Below, piece after piece: positions 1 to 12,577 of a stretch of 64,000 bases of DNA. The notes under the pieces were generated by a model that saw nothing but the letters and a program-made list of their open reading frames with translations, made no database searches and was not told the origin of the DNA. Where the stretch lies: the NCBI RefSeq assembly GCF_000196235.1, contig NC_008541.1, positions 2,542,001 to 2,606,000 of the forward strand, given 5' to 3'. Positions within the stretch are counted from its first letter, which is position 1. Every line of letters starts with the position of its first letter. The position numbers and the translations under genes are program-made. This stretch comes from Arthrobacter sp. FB24 (GTDB lineage Bacteria; Actinomycetota; Actinomycetes; Actinomycetales; Micrococcaceae).

Positions 1-629
1 ACGATGGTTTCGACGGAGACGGGCCGGTCCCGGTCGTAGCCGATCGTCGCCTGGGTCTTGCCGTCCGGGCGGAGGTACGGCAGTTCGCCATTCTTGCGTA
101 CTTCGGTGAGCCGCTCCGAGAGGCGGTGCGCAATCCAGATCGGGATCGGCATGTAGGACGGCGTCTCGTCGCTGGCGTAGCCGAACATGAGGCCCTGGTC
201 TCCGGCGCCCTGGAGGTCGTAGTCATCTTCCTGGCGGCCTTCCCGGGCCTCCAGGGAATTGAAAACGCCGCCGGCGATGTCGTTGGACTGCTGGCCGATG
301 GACACGGAGACGCCGCAGCGGGCGCCGTCGAAGCCGTTGGCCGAGGAGTCATAGCCGATCCCCAGGATGGTCTCGCGCACAATCTGCGGAATCTCCACGT
401 AGGCGTCGGTGGTGACTTCGCCAGCTACGTGCACCAGCCCGGTGGTGGCCAGTGTCTCGACTGCCACACGGGACTCGGGGTCCTTCGCAAGCAGGGCATC
501 CAGGATGGCGTCGCTGATCTGGTCGCAGATCTTATCGGGATGGCCCTCAGTCACGGACTCCGACGTGAAGAGACGAAGGGATGGCGGCGTCGCGCCATGG
601 GAAGCGGGAATGTGCAGCGGTAAAGTCAC
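1..629 (-). CDS. metK: S-adenosylmethionine synthetase, N-terminal part (cut by left edge)
   Basis: Makes S-adenosylmethionine from ATP and L-methionine in the cytoplasm. About 209 codons are present; the rest lies beyond the left edge. The N-terminus carries the family signature [18 protein letters not shown] followed by the [18 protein letters not shown] region and a [16 protein letters not shown] segment, all typical of bacterial MetK. GTG at 629 is chosen as start because AAGG lies 7 bases upstream and the conserved [10 protein letters not shown] begins about 20 residues in. It is the last visible gene of the order mihF-gmk-rpoZ-coaBC-metK, 109 bases after coaBC. No SAM riboswitch was recognised in that gap. 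Confidence 0.95.
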   Translation of the reverse strand, partial: MTLPLHIPASHGATPPSLRLFTSESVTEGHPDKICDQISDAILDALLAKDPESRVAVETLATTGLVHVAGEVTTDAYVEIPQIVRETILGIGYDSSANGFDGARCGVSVSIGQQSNDIAGGVFNSLEAREGRQEDDYDLQGAGDQGLMFGYASDETPSYMPIPIWIAHRLSERLTEVRKNGELPYLRPDGKTQATIGYDRDRPVSVETI

Positions 630-738
630 TCAACTACCTTACTGGTTGGGAATCGTTCAGGCCCCGGCATGTGTCCCCCTGCTAAGCAGGCTTTGCACAC
701 GCCGGTCTCTCAGTCTCCGGAAAACAGTTTCTCGAAAA

Positions 739-1974
739 TCATGATCGCGGGAAAACGCGGCTCAACTCGGAGCTGATGCGGTCAATGACGGTGGCCGCAA
801 CATCGTCCTTTGAACCGGATGCCGCCTGTGGTTCGGAGCCGGAGCGGGAAAGGATGACTACCGAATTGTGGTCCTGGCCGAACACCAGGCCTTCGCCCAC
901 ATGGTTGACCACCAGCAGGTCGCAGCCCTTCTTGCGCAGTTTGGCCTCGGCGTAGGCGAGGACGTCACCGTGGGCGTCCCCGGTTTCGGCCGCAAAACCC
1001 ACGATCAGCTGCCCGGGCTTGTTCGCCGCACGCACTTCCACGAGTTCCTGCAGGATGTCCGGGTTGCGCAGCAGGCTGATCACCGGATCGTCGGTGTCGT
1101 CACGTTTCTTGATCTTGGTGTCTGAAACGTTCGCGGGACGAAAGTCCGCCACGGCGGCGGCCATGATGACGACGTCGGAATCGACGGCCGCGCGCAGCGC
1201 CTCTTCCCGGAGCTGCAGCGCCGTTTCCACCCGGACCACCTCGACGCCGGCGGGCGCCGGCACGTCCATGTGGGCGGCGAGCAGCCGGACGCTGGCCCCC
1301 GCGTCGCGTGCCGCCACGGCAAGCGCCACGCCCTGCTTGCCGGAGGAACGGTTACCGAGGAACCGTACCGGGTCCAAAGGTTCACGAGTGCCGCCTGCGC
1401 TGATGGTGACAGTGCGGCCGGCCAGCGGCAGCTGCCCGGAAACCCCGCTGTCCTGCATAAGCGCCATGGCGGCCGAGAAGATTGCCTCCGGTTCGGGGAG
1501 CCTGCCGGGACCGGAATCGGACCCGGTGAGCCGGCCGCTGGCGGGTTCGAGGACGGTGACGCCACGGCCGCGCAGTGTTTCCACGTTGGCCTGGGTGGCG
1601 GGGTGCTGCCACATTTCGGTGTGCATGGCGGGTGCCATCAGCACGGGACCGCTGGCCATCAGCAAAGTGTTTGTCAGAAGGTCGTTGGCGTGGCCGCCGG
1701 CGGCACGGGCCAGGAGGTCCGCGGTGGCCGGAGCCACAACAATGAGGTCCGCCTCATGCCCCAGGCGGACATGGTTGACCGAAGGAACGTCGTCGAAGAC
1801 GCTGTTGCTGACCGGATTTCCGGACAGCGCTTCCCAGGTGGCCACTCCGACAAAGCGGTTCGCGGCCTCCGTGGGGATCACCGTGACGTTGTGTCCGGCT
1901 TCAGTAAAAAGCCGGAGGAGCGATGCCACCTTGTAGGCGGCAATCCCTCCCCCGACTCCGAGGACTATGCGCAC
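739..1974 (-). CDS. coaBC: Bifunctional phosphopantothenoylcysteine decarboxylase / phosphopantothenate-cysteine ligase
   Basis: Carries out two steps of coenzyme A synthesis: ligation of cysteine to 4'-phosphopantothenate (CoaB) and FMN-dependent decarboxylation (CoaC). The 411-residue protein has the normal length and order. CoaC is residues 1-180, with the GVGGGIAAYK flavin-fold start, the catalytic-type His at about 68 (SVNHVRLG) and the PAMHTEMW substrate clamp at about 115; actinobacterial enzymes may carry His where others have Asn. CoaB follows from about residue 190, with the AAAVADFRP motif near 275 and the KIKK lysines shortly after. Sits 55 bases after rpoZ and upstream of metK. 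Confidence 0.96.
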   Translation of the reverse strand: MRIVLGVGGGIAAYKVASLLRLFTEAGHNVTVIPTEAANRFVGVATWEALSGNPVSNSVFDDVPSVNHVRLGHEADLIVVAPATADLLARAAGGHANDLLTNTLLMASGPVLMAPAMHTEMWQHPATQANVETLRGRGVTVLEPASGRLTGSDSGPGRLPEPEAIFSAAMALMQDSGVSGQLPLAGRTVTISAGGTREPLDPVRFLGNRSSGKQGVALAVAARDAGASVRLLAAHMDVPAPAGVEVVRVETALQLREEALRAAVDSDVVIMAAAVADFRPANVSDTKIKKRDDTDDPVISLLRNPDILQELVEVRAANKPGQLIVGFAAETGDAHGDVLAYAEAKLRKKGCDLLVVNHVGEGLVFGQDHNSVVILSRSGSEPQAASGSKDDVAATVIDRISSELSRVFPRS

Positions 1975-2029
1975 GTGACCTCCGTCAACAGGCAGTCTGT
2001 ATTCCGATGAGACCCAGTCCGAAAAGTTC

Positions 2030-2290
2030 TTACTCTGCAGGCTCGATCGGCGTGGAAACGAGCTTGCCTTCGTTGATCTCGCGCAGGGCGATGGAAAGCG
2101 ACTTCTCGTTCAGCTTGGTGTCGACCAGCGGACCTACGTATTCGAACAGGCCCTCGTGCAGCTGCGCGTAGTATGCGTTGATCTGACGTGCACGCTTGGC
2201 ACCGAAGATCACCAGGCCGTACTTGGAATCAGCTGCCTTCAGCAGCTCGTCGATCGGCGGGTTGATGATGCCTTCAAGGTTCGTGGACAC
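2030..2290 (-). CDS. rpoZ: RNA polymerase omega subunit
   Basis: Small subunit that helps fold and assemble the beta' subunit of RNA polymerase. The 86-residue product has the omega pattern: NPPIDELL near the start, then [19 protein letters not shown] (the beta'-contacting helix pair) and [10 protein letters not shown] near the end. Length fits actinobacterial omega proteins. It lies 39 bases downstream of gmk and upstream of coaBC, an arrangement shared by many actinobacteria, and is probably co-transcribed with both. Confidence 0.96.
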   Translation of the reverse strand: MSTNLEGIINPPIDELLKAADSKYGLVIFGAKRARQINAYYAQLHEGLFEYVGPLVDTKLNEKSLSIALREINEGKLVSTPIEPAE

Positions 2291-2329
2291 GAATTCTCCA
2301 AATTCTAACGGGCCGATCCGACCCTGCGG

Positions 2330-2902
2330 CTAGTGCGGGTGCGGGGTCAGCCCCATGAGTGAAACAAGCTCGTCCGCTGCGCGTCGAACGTCATCATTGA
2401 TAACGGTGTGATCGAACTCCGGCTCAGCGGCAAGTTCTAGTTTAGCGGTTTCCAGTCTTTGCTGCTGTTCCTCGGCTGTTTCGGTGCCGCGGCCCACCAG
2501 GCGGCGGACCATTTCCTCCCAGCTGGGCGGGGCGAGGAAGACGAACTGCGCCTCCGGAACGGCCTGCTTGACCTGCCGTGCGCCCTGCAGATCTATCTCC
2601 AGCAGCACCGAGCGGCCATCGGCGATGGCGGCGTCCACGGTGCTGCGGAGCGTGCCGTAGCGGTTGCGGCCGTGGACCACGGCCCACTCCAGCAGTTCCC
2701 CGCGGGCCACCAGGGCGTCGAATTCCTCGGCGGACTTGAAGAAGTAGTGAACGCCGTCCTGCTCCCCCGGGCGCGGCTCACGGGTGGTGGCCGAGACGGA
2801 AAGCCAGACTTCAGGATAGTTGTCCCGGATGTAGGTGGACACGGTGCCTTTGCCAACAGCCGTCGGGCCGGCGAGGACTGTCAGTCCCGGTTTCTTGCTC
2901 AC
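2330..2902 (-). CDS. gmk: Guanylate kinase
   Basis: Phosphorylates GMP to GDP with ATP, feeding GTP and (p)ppGpp pools. The 190 residues start with [17 protein letters not shown], the P-loop; the usual GPSGAGKST-like loop here reads [28 protein letters not shown] is the GMP-binding signature, and [13 protein letters not shown] is the Walker B region. The start overlaps the mihF stop by 4 bases, so the two are translationally coupled. Confidence 0.96.
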   Translation of the reverse strand: MSKKPGLTVLAGPTAVGKGTVSTYIRDNYPEVWLSVSATTREPRPGEQDGVHYFFKSAEEFDALVARGELLEWAVVHGRNRYGTLRSTVDAAIADGRSVLLEIDLQGARQVKQAVPEAQFVFLAPPSWEEMVRRLVGRGTETAEEQQQRLETAKLELAAEPEFDHTVINDDVRRAADELVSLMGLTPHPH

Positions 2903-3249
2903 ATATTCCTTTGGGCGTTATTCGGATGGACGTGGTTCTCGTTCATAAAATCTACCAGCGCCCGGCGCTGGTGAATGCCGAGTCCCCGCAGCCGGCGGGA
3001 CGCGGCAATACCCAGCTCGTCCATAATGGCGGCCGCCGTGACGCGGCCGATACCGGGCATTGCCTCAAGCATCTCGGAGACCTTCATCCGGGCAAGGGCG
3101 GAATTGCCGTCGCCGGAGGTGAGGAGCTCCGCCACGGAGAGGGTTCCGGACTTCAGCTGCTCCTTGGCTTCCGCCCGGGCAGCCCGGGCCGCTGCCGCCT
3201 TCCCCAGGGCTTCCGCGCGTTCCTGGTCTGTCAGGGGCCGCAGGCTCAC
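2899..3249 (-). CDS. mihF: Integration host factor, actinobacterial type (MihF)
   Basis: Nucleoid-associated DNA-binding protein of the actinobacterial IHF family (mIHF/sIHF), unrelated in sequence to proteobacterial IHF. The 116-residue protein has the usual helical N-terminus rich in Ala, Arg and Lys (residues 8-32), then the helix-two-turns-helix region [21 protein letters not shown] and [18 protein letters not shown], which contacts DNA. It is encoded directly before gmk with a 4-base overlap, the location seen across actinobacteria. About 107 bases separate it from pyrF, so it may have its own promoter. Confidence 0.94.
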   Translation of the reverse strand: MSLRPLTDQERAEALGKAAAARAARAEAKEQLKSGTLSVAELLTSGDGNSALARMKVSEMLEAMPGIGRVTAAAIMDELGIAASRRLRGLGIHQRRALVDFMNENHVHPNNAQRNM

Positions 3250-3356
3250 TCAAGTCACCGCCGAATCGTCAGTCTGAACCAAGGCAAGGGCCGTTGGAGT
3301 CTTCCTGAACCTACCCTTTGCCCGTCGCAGAAATCAATGGCGCCGAAGTCAATGGA

Positions 3357-4215
3357 TCAGCTGGTCAGCAGCGGTTCCAGGGTACGCAGTGCGGCCTCGC
3401 GGAGTCCGCCGGCGGAGGGACCCGCCGAGAGGATGTCCCGGCTTGAGGTGCCCAGGACCTGCGAATAGGCGGCACCGAACGTTGTCCGCAGATCAGCGGC
3501 CGTGGCGCCCTGCGCCCCGAGCCCGGGAGCGAGGATGATCCCCCGGACAGCCGCCAGGTCCAGCTGCAGATCCTGCAGGGCTCCGCCCACGGTGGCGCCA
3601 ACCACCAGGCCCACCGAACCCAGGGCGCCCCCGTACCGGCGGTTTTCCCCGGCAGCGGCCTCGGTGATCCTTCGCGCCACTGAATCCGCACCGCCCACGT
3701 GCTGGACGGAGGCGCCTTCCGGATTGGACGTCAGGGCCAGGACGAAGACGCCGCGACCGTACTCTGCAGCCAGGTCGAGGGCCGGACGCAGCGATTCGAA
3801 GCCAAGGTAGGGGCTCAGTGTCACCGAATCCGCGGCGAGTGACGAGCCGTCCCGGAGCCAGGCGTCGGCATAGGCCGCCATCGTGGAGCCGATGTCCCCG
3901 CGCTTGGCGTCGGCAATGGTCAGCACACCGGCGCCGGCGGCGGCCGCGAGGGTGCGTTCGAGCACCGCCATGCCCGCCGAGCCGTGCCGCTCGTACAGCG
4001 CCACCTGCGGCTTGACGGCGGCAGCGAGCGAACCCACTGCGTCCACAACGGTGAGCGAGAAGCGCTCCAGGCCGGCGGCGTCGTCGTTCAGTCCCCAGGC
4101 TTTGAGCAGCGCCGGGTGCGGATCGATCCCCACGCACAACGGACCGCGGTCCGCCATGGCCCGGCCCAGCCGGGAGCCGAAGGACTCCCGACCGGCCGTC
4201 ATTGCTGCCGCCTGC

Positions 4216-4223
<8 letters not shown>
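3357..4223 (-). CDS. pyrF: Orotidine 5'-phosphate decarboxylase (type 2)
   Basis: Last step of UMP synthesis: OMP to UMP plus CO2. The 288-residue protein is of the long type found in mycobacteria and other actinobacteria. [17 protein letters not shown] marks the first strand, and [19 protein letters not shown] holds the catalytic Asp-x-Lys-x-x-Asp residues (about 110-120). [16 protein letters not shown] is the phosphate-binding loop near 230-245. The start overlaps carB by 8 bases, so it is the terminal gene of the pyr operon. Confidence 0.96.
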
Positions 4224-7514
<3,291 letters not shown>

Positions 7515-7515
<1 letters not shown>

Positions 7516-8753
7516 TACTTCTTGTCCTCAGTCTTGGATTCGGTGGCAGTCTTTGTCTCGGAAGCGGTGTCCGCCATCAGCTCGATGAAGCGGTCAAAGA
7601 GGTAGGCGGCGTCGTGCGGGCCCGAGGCAGCTTCAGGGTGGTACTGCACCGAGAATGCGGGGATGTCCAGGCAGGAGAGGCCTTCCACGACGTCGTCGTT
7701 GAGACTGACGTGGCTGACTTCGACGCGGCCGTAACGTTCCTCGGGAGCCTGGGTGGCGCCGTCGAGCGGGGCGTCCACGGCAAAGCCGTGGTTCTGTGAG
7801 GTGATCTCCACCTTGCCGGTGCGGCGGTCCATGACGGGCTGGTTGATGCCACGGTGTCCGTAGCGGAGCTTGTACGTCCCGAAGCCGAGCGCACGGCCAA
7901 GGATCTGGTTGCCGAAGCAGATGCCGAAGTACGGCAGCTTCTCGTCCAGCACCGAGCGGAGCAGCTTGACCTGGTTGTCCGCCGTGGCGGGGTCGCCGGG
8001 GCCGTTGGACATAAAGAATCCGTCCGGGTTGACCGCCTTCACGTCAGCCAGGGTGGCCGTCGCCGGCAGGACGTGGACGCGGACGCCGCGTTCGGCGAAG
8101 CGAATGGGAGTCATGCGCTTGATGCCGAGGTCGATGGCGGCGATGGTGAACCGCGGCTCACCGTCCCAGCCCCAATCCTTGGGCTCCACAACATACGCCT
8201 CGTCAACACTGACTTCCTCGGCGAGGCGGGACCCCTCCATGGGGGCGCTGGCCAGTACGGCGTCGAGCAGTTCCTTGTCCGTGGCCCGGGCGGACTCGCC
8301 GGAGAAGATCCCGGCACGCATGGTCTTGTGTTCGCGCAGGTGCCGGGTGATGGCACGGGTGTCCACACCCTGGATGCCCACTATGCCCTGTTCCACGAGT
8401 TCGTCGTCCAGGGAGCGTTCGGAGCGCCAGTTGGAGGGCCGGCGGGCGGCATCGCGGACAATGTAGCCAGCCACCCAGATGCGGCGCGATTCGGCGTCGT
8501 CCTTGTTGACGCCGGTGTTGCCGATGTGCGGGGCGGTCTGAACCACGAGCTGGCGGGCGTAGGAGGGGTCCGTGATGGTTTCCTGGTAGCCGGTCATGCC
8601 GGTGGCGAACACCGCCTCGCCGAGCGCGGTGCCGGTTGCGCCGTAGCTGGTGCCGCGGAAGGTGCGGCCATCCTCGAGCACCAGCACCGCGGGTGCGGAA
8701 GTTCCTTGTTCAGGTGCAGTATCTGCGTTTGCTGTTACTTCGGTTTCTGTCAC
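7515..8753 (-). CDS. carA: Carbamoyl phosphate synthase small subunit
   Basis: Glutamine amidotransferase subunit that supplies ammonia to CarB. The N-terminal domain begins at [19 protein letters not shown]. The class I amidotransferase domain has the nucleophile Cys in [13 protein letters not shown] and the His-Glu pair in [16 protein letters not shown] place the start at GTG 8753, four bases after the stop of the upstream gene with GGAAAG at a good distance. An ATG at 8777 in the same frame would overlap that gene by 20 bases and has a weaker site. The short C-terminal tail ([15 protein letters not shown]) is low in complexity. Confidence 0.95.
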
Positions 8754-8757
8754 GTTG

Positions 8758-9276
8758 TTACTTTCCACTATCGGCATCTGCCTGAGGGGCTGCGGAGATC
8801 AATTCTTGAAAGGCTGCCAGGACGGGCGGTTTGTCTGCGGCACGGCGGGTCCGGAACCCGGTATCGAGTTCCCGGCCGCCCAGGGTCCAGCTGACCACCA
8901 GGAGTCCGTCTTTTTCGACGAACTTCCCGGCCATGCCACTGTCCTGGCGGATTCCGGTGAGCCGGTTCGCCGGGATGAAGACCGGCCCGGCCCCGGAACG
9001 CTCGAACAGCACGCCCTCCGGGTGGACGGTGAGTTCAGCGTTGGTGCGGATGCCCAGGCCATGGACAGCGATGCGGTCCAGCCAGTCGCCGGCCGTCGTG
9101 GTGGCAACATACTGGCCGTCGGCGGTGGCCAGCGGCTGGCTCAGTTCGGCCGGCACCGCGGGCAGCTGCTCGACGTCGGACTGGCGCCGCAGGCGGTTCC
9201 GCCACCCGATGCCGAGCAACACGAAGGCCACCGCGATGATCGCCAGCATGGCGAGTCCGGGGAGTGCTTTGTCCAT
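8758..9276 (-). CDS. Membrane-anchored PH-like domain protein of the pyr operon
   Basis: Function unknown. The 172-residue protein has one N-terminal membrane segment (about residues 6-22, [19 protein letters not shown]), a basic stop (RNRLRR) and then a cytoplasmic domain that looks like a bacterial PH-like fold, with beta-rich segments such as [16 protein letters not shown] and [18 protein letters not shown] protein of this kind sits between pyrC and carA in many actinobacteria (the Rv1382 position in M. tuberculosis). Its start shares a base with the pyrC stop and carA begins four bases after its stop, so it is made together with the pathway enzymes. A role as scaffold or membrane tether is only a guess. 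Confidence 0.85.
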   Translation of the reverse strand: MDKALPGLAMLAIIAVAFVLLGIGWRNRLRRQSDVEQLPAVPAELSQPLATADGQYVATTTAGDWLDRIAVHGLGIRTNAELTVHPEGVLFERSGAGPVFIPANRLTGIRQDSGMAGKFVEKDGLLVVSWTLGGRELDTGFRTRRAADKPPVLAAFQELISAAPQADADSGK

Positions 9277-10664
9277 CAGTACCCGCCCGCCGGTGCGGCG
9301 GCGGTTGTTTCCTGGTGGGGCCCGTGGCGGTACGGGGTGTTGAGCTCGCCGTTAAGGACGGTGGGGTGGCCCTTGAAGAACGTCGCCACTACCTTGCCGG
9401 GGAGTTCCCTGCCGGCGAACGGAGAGTTACGGCCCATGGTTGCCATCTTAGAAGGGTCCACGGTCCAGCGCGCAGCCGGGTCCACCAGTGTGACGTTTGC
9501 GGGTTCGCCGGCCTCCAGCGGACGTCCCTGGTCCGCCACCCGTCCGATCACGGCGGGAGCGGTGGACGTCACCCGGGCAAAGTCGGCCCAGCCCATCAGG
9601 CCGGTCTCGATCATGGTTTCCTGGACGACGGACAGCGCCGTTTCCAGCCCCGTCATGCCCATGGCCGCCTGCGCCCACTCGCATTCCTTGTGTTCGCTCG
9701 GGTGCGGGGCGTGGTCGGTTCCGACGACGTCGATCGTGCCGTCGGCCAGGGCGGCACGCAGGGCCTGGACGTCGGAGTCCGTGCGCAGCGGCGGGTTGAC
9801 CTTGTAGACGGGGTCGTAGCTGCGGACCAGTTCATCGGTCAGGAGCAGGTGGTGCGGCGTCACTTCGGCCGTCACATTGATCCCGCGGGCCTTGGCCCAG
9901 CGGATGATTTCCACCGAGCCTGCCGTGGAAACGTGGCAGACGTGCAGCCTGGACCCGACGTGCTGGGCGAGCAGCACGTCCCGGGCAATGATGCTTTCCT
10001 CGGCCACGGCGGGCCAGCCCGTCAGTCCGAGAACTGCCGAGACGTCGCCTTCGTTCATCTGGGCGCCCGCGGTGAGCCGCGGTTCCTGCGCGTGCTGTGC
10101 CACCACGCCGTCGAACGCCTTCACATATTCCAGCGCACGGCGCATGATCACGGGGTCGTGGACGCAGATGCCGTCGTCGGAAAAGACCCGGACCTTGGCA
10201 CGGGAATCAGCCATGGCGCCGAGCTCGGCCAGTTGTTCGCCTGCGAGGCCCACGGTCACCGCGCCAACTGGGCGGACGTCCACCCAGCCGGCGGCACGTC
10301 CCAGGGTGTGCACCTGTTCCACGACGCCTGCGGTGTCCGCAACGGGATTACTGTTGGCCATGGCGTGCACGGCCGTGTAGCCGCCAAGCGCGGCGGCGCG
10401 GGTGCCGGTTTCCACTGTTTCGGCGTCTTCCCGTCCGGGTTCGCGGAGGTGGGTGTGGATGTCCACCATGCCGGGCAGTGCCACCAGGCCGGCGGCCTCG
10501 ATGACGGTGGCGCCGTCAGCTGCGTCGGTGCCGGCCAGGTCGGTGCCGCGCGCGGCGATAATGCCGTCGCGGATCAGGAGGTCTTCGGCTGCGCCGCCAA
10601 GAATCGCTGCGCCGCGGATGAGGTATGCCCCGGTGGTGGCTGCATCCTGTTGATCGTGTGCCAT
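9276..10664 (-). CDS. pyrC: Dihydroorotase
   Basis: Zinc amidohydrolase that cyclises N-carbamoyl-aspartate to dihydroorotate. The 462-residue product is a class I (long) dihydroorotase: [10 protein letters not shown] carries the first metal ligands (His-x-His) and the substrate-binding Arg, and later metal-ligand regions are [12 protein letters not shown] and [11 protein letters not shown], with [12 protein letters not shown] near 310-320. ATG 10664 starts on the last base of the pyrB stop (TGATG), which indicates coupling. The reading frame stays open far upstream through pyrB, but that part is a shadow. The enzyme acts right after PyrB in the same operon. Confidence 0.95.
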   Translation of the reverse strand: MAHDQQDAATTGAYLIRGAAILGGAAEDLLIRDGIIAARGTDLAGTDAADGATVIEAAGLVALPGMVDIHTHLREPGREDAETVETGTRAAALGGYTAVHAMANSNPVADTAGVVEQVHTLGRAAGWVDVRPVGAVTVGLAGEQLAELGAMADSRAKVRVFSDDGICVHDPVIMRRALEYVKAFDGVVAQHAQEPRLTAGAQMNEGDVSAVLGLTGWPAVAEESIIARDVLLAQHVGSRLHVCHVSTAGSVEIIRWAKARGINVTAEVTPHHLLLTDELVRSYDPVYKVNPPLRTDSDVQALRAALADGTIDVVGTDHAPHPSEHKECEWAQAAMGMTGLETALSVVQETMIETGLMGWADFARVTSTAPAVIGRVADQGRPLEAGEPANVTLVDPAARWTVDPSKMATMGRNSPFAGRELPGKVVATFFKGHPTVLNGELNTPYRHGPHQETTAAAPAGGY

Positions 10665-11677
10665 CAGTGGCTCTCCTTGGTGGAATAGGCGGCGTTTGGG
10701 GTTAGGGCTGGTTCGCGGGTGTCTCCGGAGAGCAGCAGGTACAGGGCGGCCATCCGGACGGACACGCCGTTGCGCACCTGCGCAAGCACGGTGGAACGAG
10801 GTGAGTCCGCGGCCGCGGAGGAAATTTCCAGCCCGCGGTTCATGGGGCCGGGGTGCATGATGATGGTGTCCTTCAGGCCCAGGCTGTCCAGGGCACGCAG
10901 CCGGTTGTCGTCGAATCCCCAGCGGCGGGAGTACTCGCGGGTCGTGGGGAAGAAGGAGGCATTCATCCGTTCGCCCTGGACGCGCAGCATCACGACGGCG
11001 TCGACGCCCTTCGCCAGGGTTTCGTCCATGTCGTAGCTCACGCTGCAGGGCCATTGCCCGACGCCGATGGGCAGCAGGGTGGGCGGCGCCACGAGGGTGA
11101 CCTCCGCGCCGAGTGTACGCAGCAGCCACACATTCGAACGGGCCACACGCGAGTGCAGGACATCGCCGGCAATGGCCACGCGCATTCCTTTGAGGTCTGC
11201 CCCGGCGGACGGCGTCCCATGGAGCCTGGCCCAGTGCCGGCGCATGGTGAAAGCGTCCAGCAGCGCCTGGGTGGGGTGTTCGTGGGTTCCGTCGCCTGCG
11301 TTGATGACGGCTGCGTCGATCCAGTCCGTGGCTGCCAGCCGGTGCGGCGCACCCGAGGCCCAGTGGCGGATGACGACGGCGTCGGCCCCCATCGCTGCAA
11401 GCGTCTGGGCCGTGTCCTTGAGGGATTCGCCCTTGGAGACCGAGGATCCCTTCGCGGCGAAGTTGATGACGTCCGCGGACAGCCGCTTCGCTGCCGCTTC
11501 GAACGAGATGCGGGTGCGGGTGGAGTCCTCGAAGAACAGGTTCACCACGGTGCGGCCGCGGAGCGCAGGCAGCTTCTTGACTTCCCGGTCCCCCACGGCC
11601 GCCATCTCCTCTGCGGTGTCGAGGATGCGGATGGCATTGGCCAGGCTGAGGTCTTCGGTGGAGAGCAGGTGTTTCAT
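10664..11677 (-). CDS. pyrB: Aspartate carbamoyltransferase catalytic subunit
   Basis: Condenses carbamoyl phosphate with aspartate, the committed step of pyrimidine synthesis. The 337-residue protein starts with [11 protein letters not shown], has the carbamoyl-phosphate loop FFEDSTRTR at about 49-57, the second phosphate segment [14 protein letters not shown] at about 76-89, and the [11 protein letters not shown] motif near 140-150. No pyrI regulatory subunit is encoded nearby, as expected for actinobacteria. The start overlaps pyrR by 4 bases. Confidence 0.96.
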   Translation of the reverse strand: MKHLLSTEDLSLANAIRILDTAEEMAAVGDREVKKLPALRGRTVVNLFFEDSTRTRISFEAAAKRLSADVINFAAKGSSVSKGESLKDTAQTLAAMGADAVVIRHWASGAPHRLAATDWIDAAVINAGDGTHEHPTQALLDAFTMRRHWARLHGTPSAGADLKGMRVAIAGDVLHSRVARSNVWLLRTLGAEVTLVAPPTLLPIGVGQWPCSVSYDMDETLAKGVDAVVMLRVQGERMNASFFPTTREYSRRWGFDDNRLRALDSLGLKDTIIMHPGPMNRGLEISSAAADSPRSTVLAQVRNGVSVRMAALYLLLSGDTREPALTPNAAYSTKESH

Positions 11678-12258
11678 GCGCCTGCCTCGATGACCACTTC
11701 ATTGACGGGGGTGCCGTCGATGGAATCGGTCTCTTCGAGCCGCACCCGGACCTTTTCGGAGGAGGAAGTGGGGAGGTTCTTTCCGACATGGTCTGCGCGG
11801 ATGGGCAGCTCGCGGTGGCCGCGGTCGATCATGACGGCCAGCCGGACGATGCGCGGGCGGCCGAGGTCCACGATGGCGTCCAGCGCTGCACGGATGGTCC
11901 TGCCCGAATAAAGGACATCGTCGATCAGCACAACGACCTTGTTGTCGATGCCGGTGCGGGGCAGCTGCGTGGGATAGGGCGGCCGCGTGGGCTGGTGGGA
12001 CAAATCGTCCCGGAACATAGTGACGTCCAGCTGGCCAACGATGGCGGCGGCATCCACGGTGGGATCGGCGGCGGCGATTTTTTTCGCCAGGCGGACGGCC
12101 AGCGGGTAGCCGCGGCGCGGAATGCCCAGCAGCACCAGATCCTGGGAACCCTTGTTGGCCTCGAGGATCTCATGGGCGATACGAGTGAGTGCACGGTCAA
12201 TGTCCGCAGAGTTGAGCACAACCCTGGCCGGAACCGGTGCTTCTGTGACTGAAGTCAA
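11674..12258 (-). CDS. pyrR: PyrR: bifunctional pyr operon RNA-binding regulator / uracil phosphoribosyltransferase
   Basis: Senses UMP/UTP and binds the pyr leader RNA; the fold also has uracil phosphoribosyltransferase activity. The type I PRTase fold is clear: [18 protein letters not shown] early on and the PRPP loop [18 protein letters not shown] at about 100-117. I choose TTG at 12258 as start because GGGGAG lies 7 bases upstream. A longer frame from GTG 12285 would start inside the predicted PyrR-binding loop and has no ribosome site. The product is then 194 residues, near the usual length. It is the first gene of the operon pyrR-pyrB-pyrC-PH-like-carA-carB-pyrF. Confidence 0.93.
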   Translation of the reverse strand: MTSVTEAPVPARVVLNSADIDRALTRIAHEILEANKGSQDLVLLGIPRRGYPLAVRLAKKIAAADPTVDAAAIVGQLDVTMFRDDLSHQPTRPPYPTQLPRTGIDNKVVVLIDDVLYSGRTIRAALDAIVDLGRPRIVRLAVMIDRGHRELPIRADHVGKNLPTSSSEKVRVRLEETDSIDGTPVNEVVIEAGA

Positions 12259-12266
12259 CGCTCGTC

Positions 12267-12294
12267 TCCCCTTTCCCCGCCTCACGGGACGGAA
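12267..12294 (-). promoter_or_regulatory. PyrR-binding RNA loop overlapping the pyrR ribosome-binding site
   Basis: Read on the minus strand, the RNA has a lower stem starting UUCC, then an upper stem CCCG / CGGG closing the loop UGAGG, then an A-rich bulge and GGGG. This follows the Bacillus PyrR-binding loop (upper stem CCAG / CUGG, loop AGAGG, AAGG on the 3' side). The 3' arm contains the GGGGAG ribosome site of pyrR (12266-12271). Binding of PyrR-UMP would therefore hide the site and repress translation, the mechanism shown for Mycobacterium smegmatis pyrR. No intrinsic terminator follows, which also argues against attenuation. The fit is by eye. Confidence 0.8.
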
Positions 12295-12420
12295 TTAAAA
12301 AAGGAACATTTGCAGTTCAAAATTACCACACGCCACACCCACACCCTGCGGGCCGGCGGGCGGCGGGAAGGCGTTTAACATCACACCCCCGGGATGGTGA
12401 GGCGTGCCTTTCCCGCGCGC

Positions 12421-12441
12421 CTGTCGCCTTGGAAGCGACAG
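12421..12441. repeat. Perfect 7-bp inverted repeat in the pyrR / PrsW intergenic region
   Basis: Arms CTGTCGC and GCGACAG enclose a 7-base spacer. The repeat lies between the divergent pyrR and PrsW-type genes, about 160 bases upstream of the pyrR start and 25 bases before the ATG at 12466. It could be an operator or the base of a leader hairpin; no T-tract follows on either strand, so a terminator is unlikely. The rest of 12295-12465 shows no gene. Confidence 0.4.
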
Positions 12442-12577
12442 TGACGGGGACATAGGCTCAGTCCCATGACATCGAACGCGCCCTGGCCGCAGCACGATCC
12501 CACCGGCGGCCCACGAATACGGGCAGCAGCCACCCTGGCCCCGGCAGGAGCTGCCGACGCAGGCCAATCCCACCTGG

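Noticed and set aside
9276..11789. Open frame of 837 codons covering pyrC and reaching through pyrB
   Set aside because: Only the pyrC part (9276-10664) codes; the rest is a shadow of pyrB in GC-rich DNA and has low-complexity Arg/Pro/His-rich translation.
12258..12285. Longer pyrR start at GTG 12285
   Set aside because: It lies inside the predicted PyrR loop and has no ribosome site, whereas TTG 12258 has GGGGAG at a proper distance.
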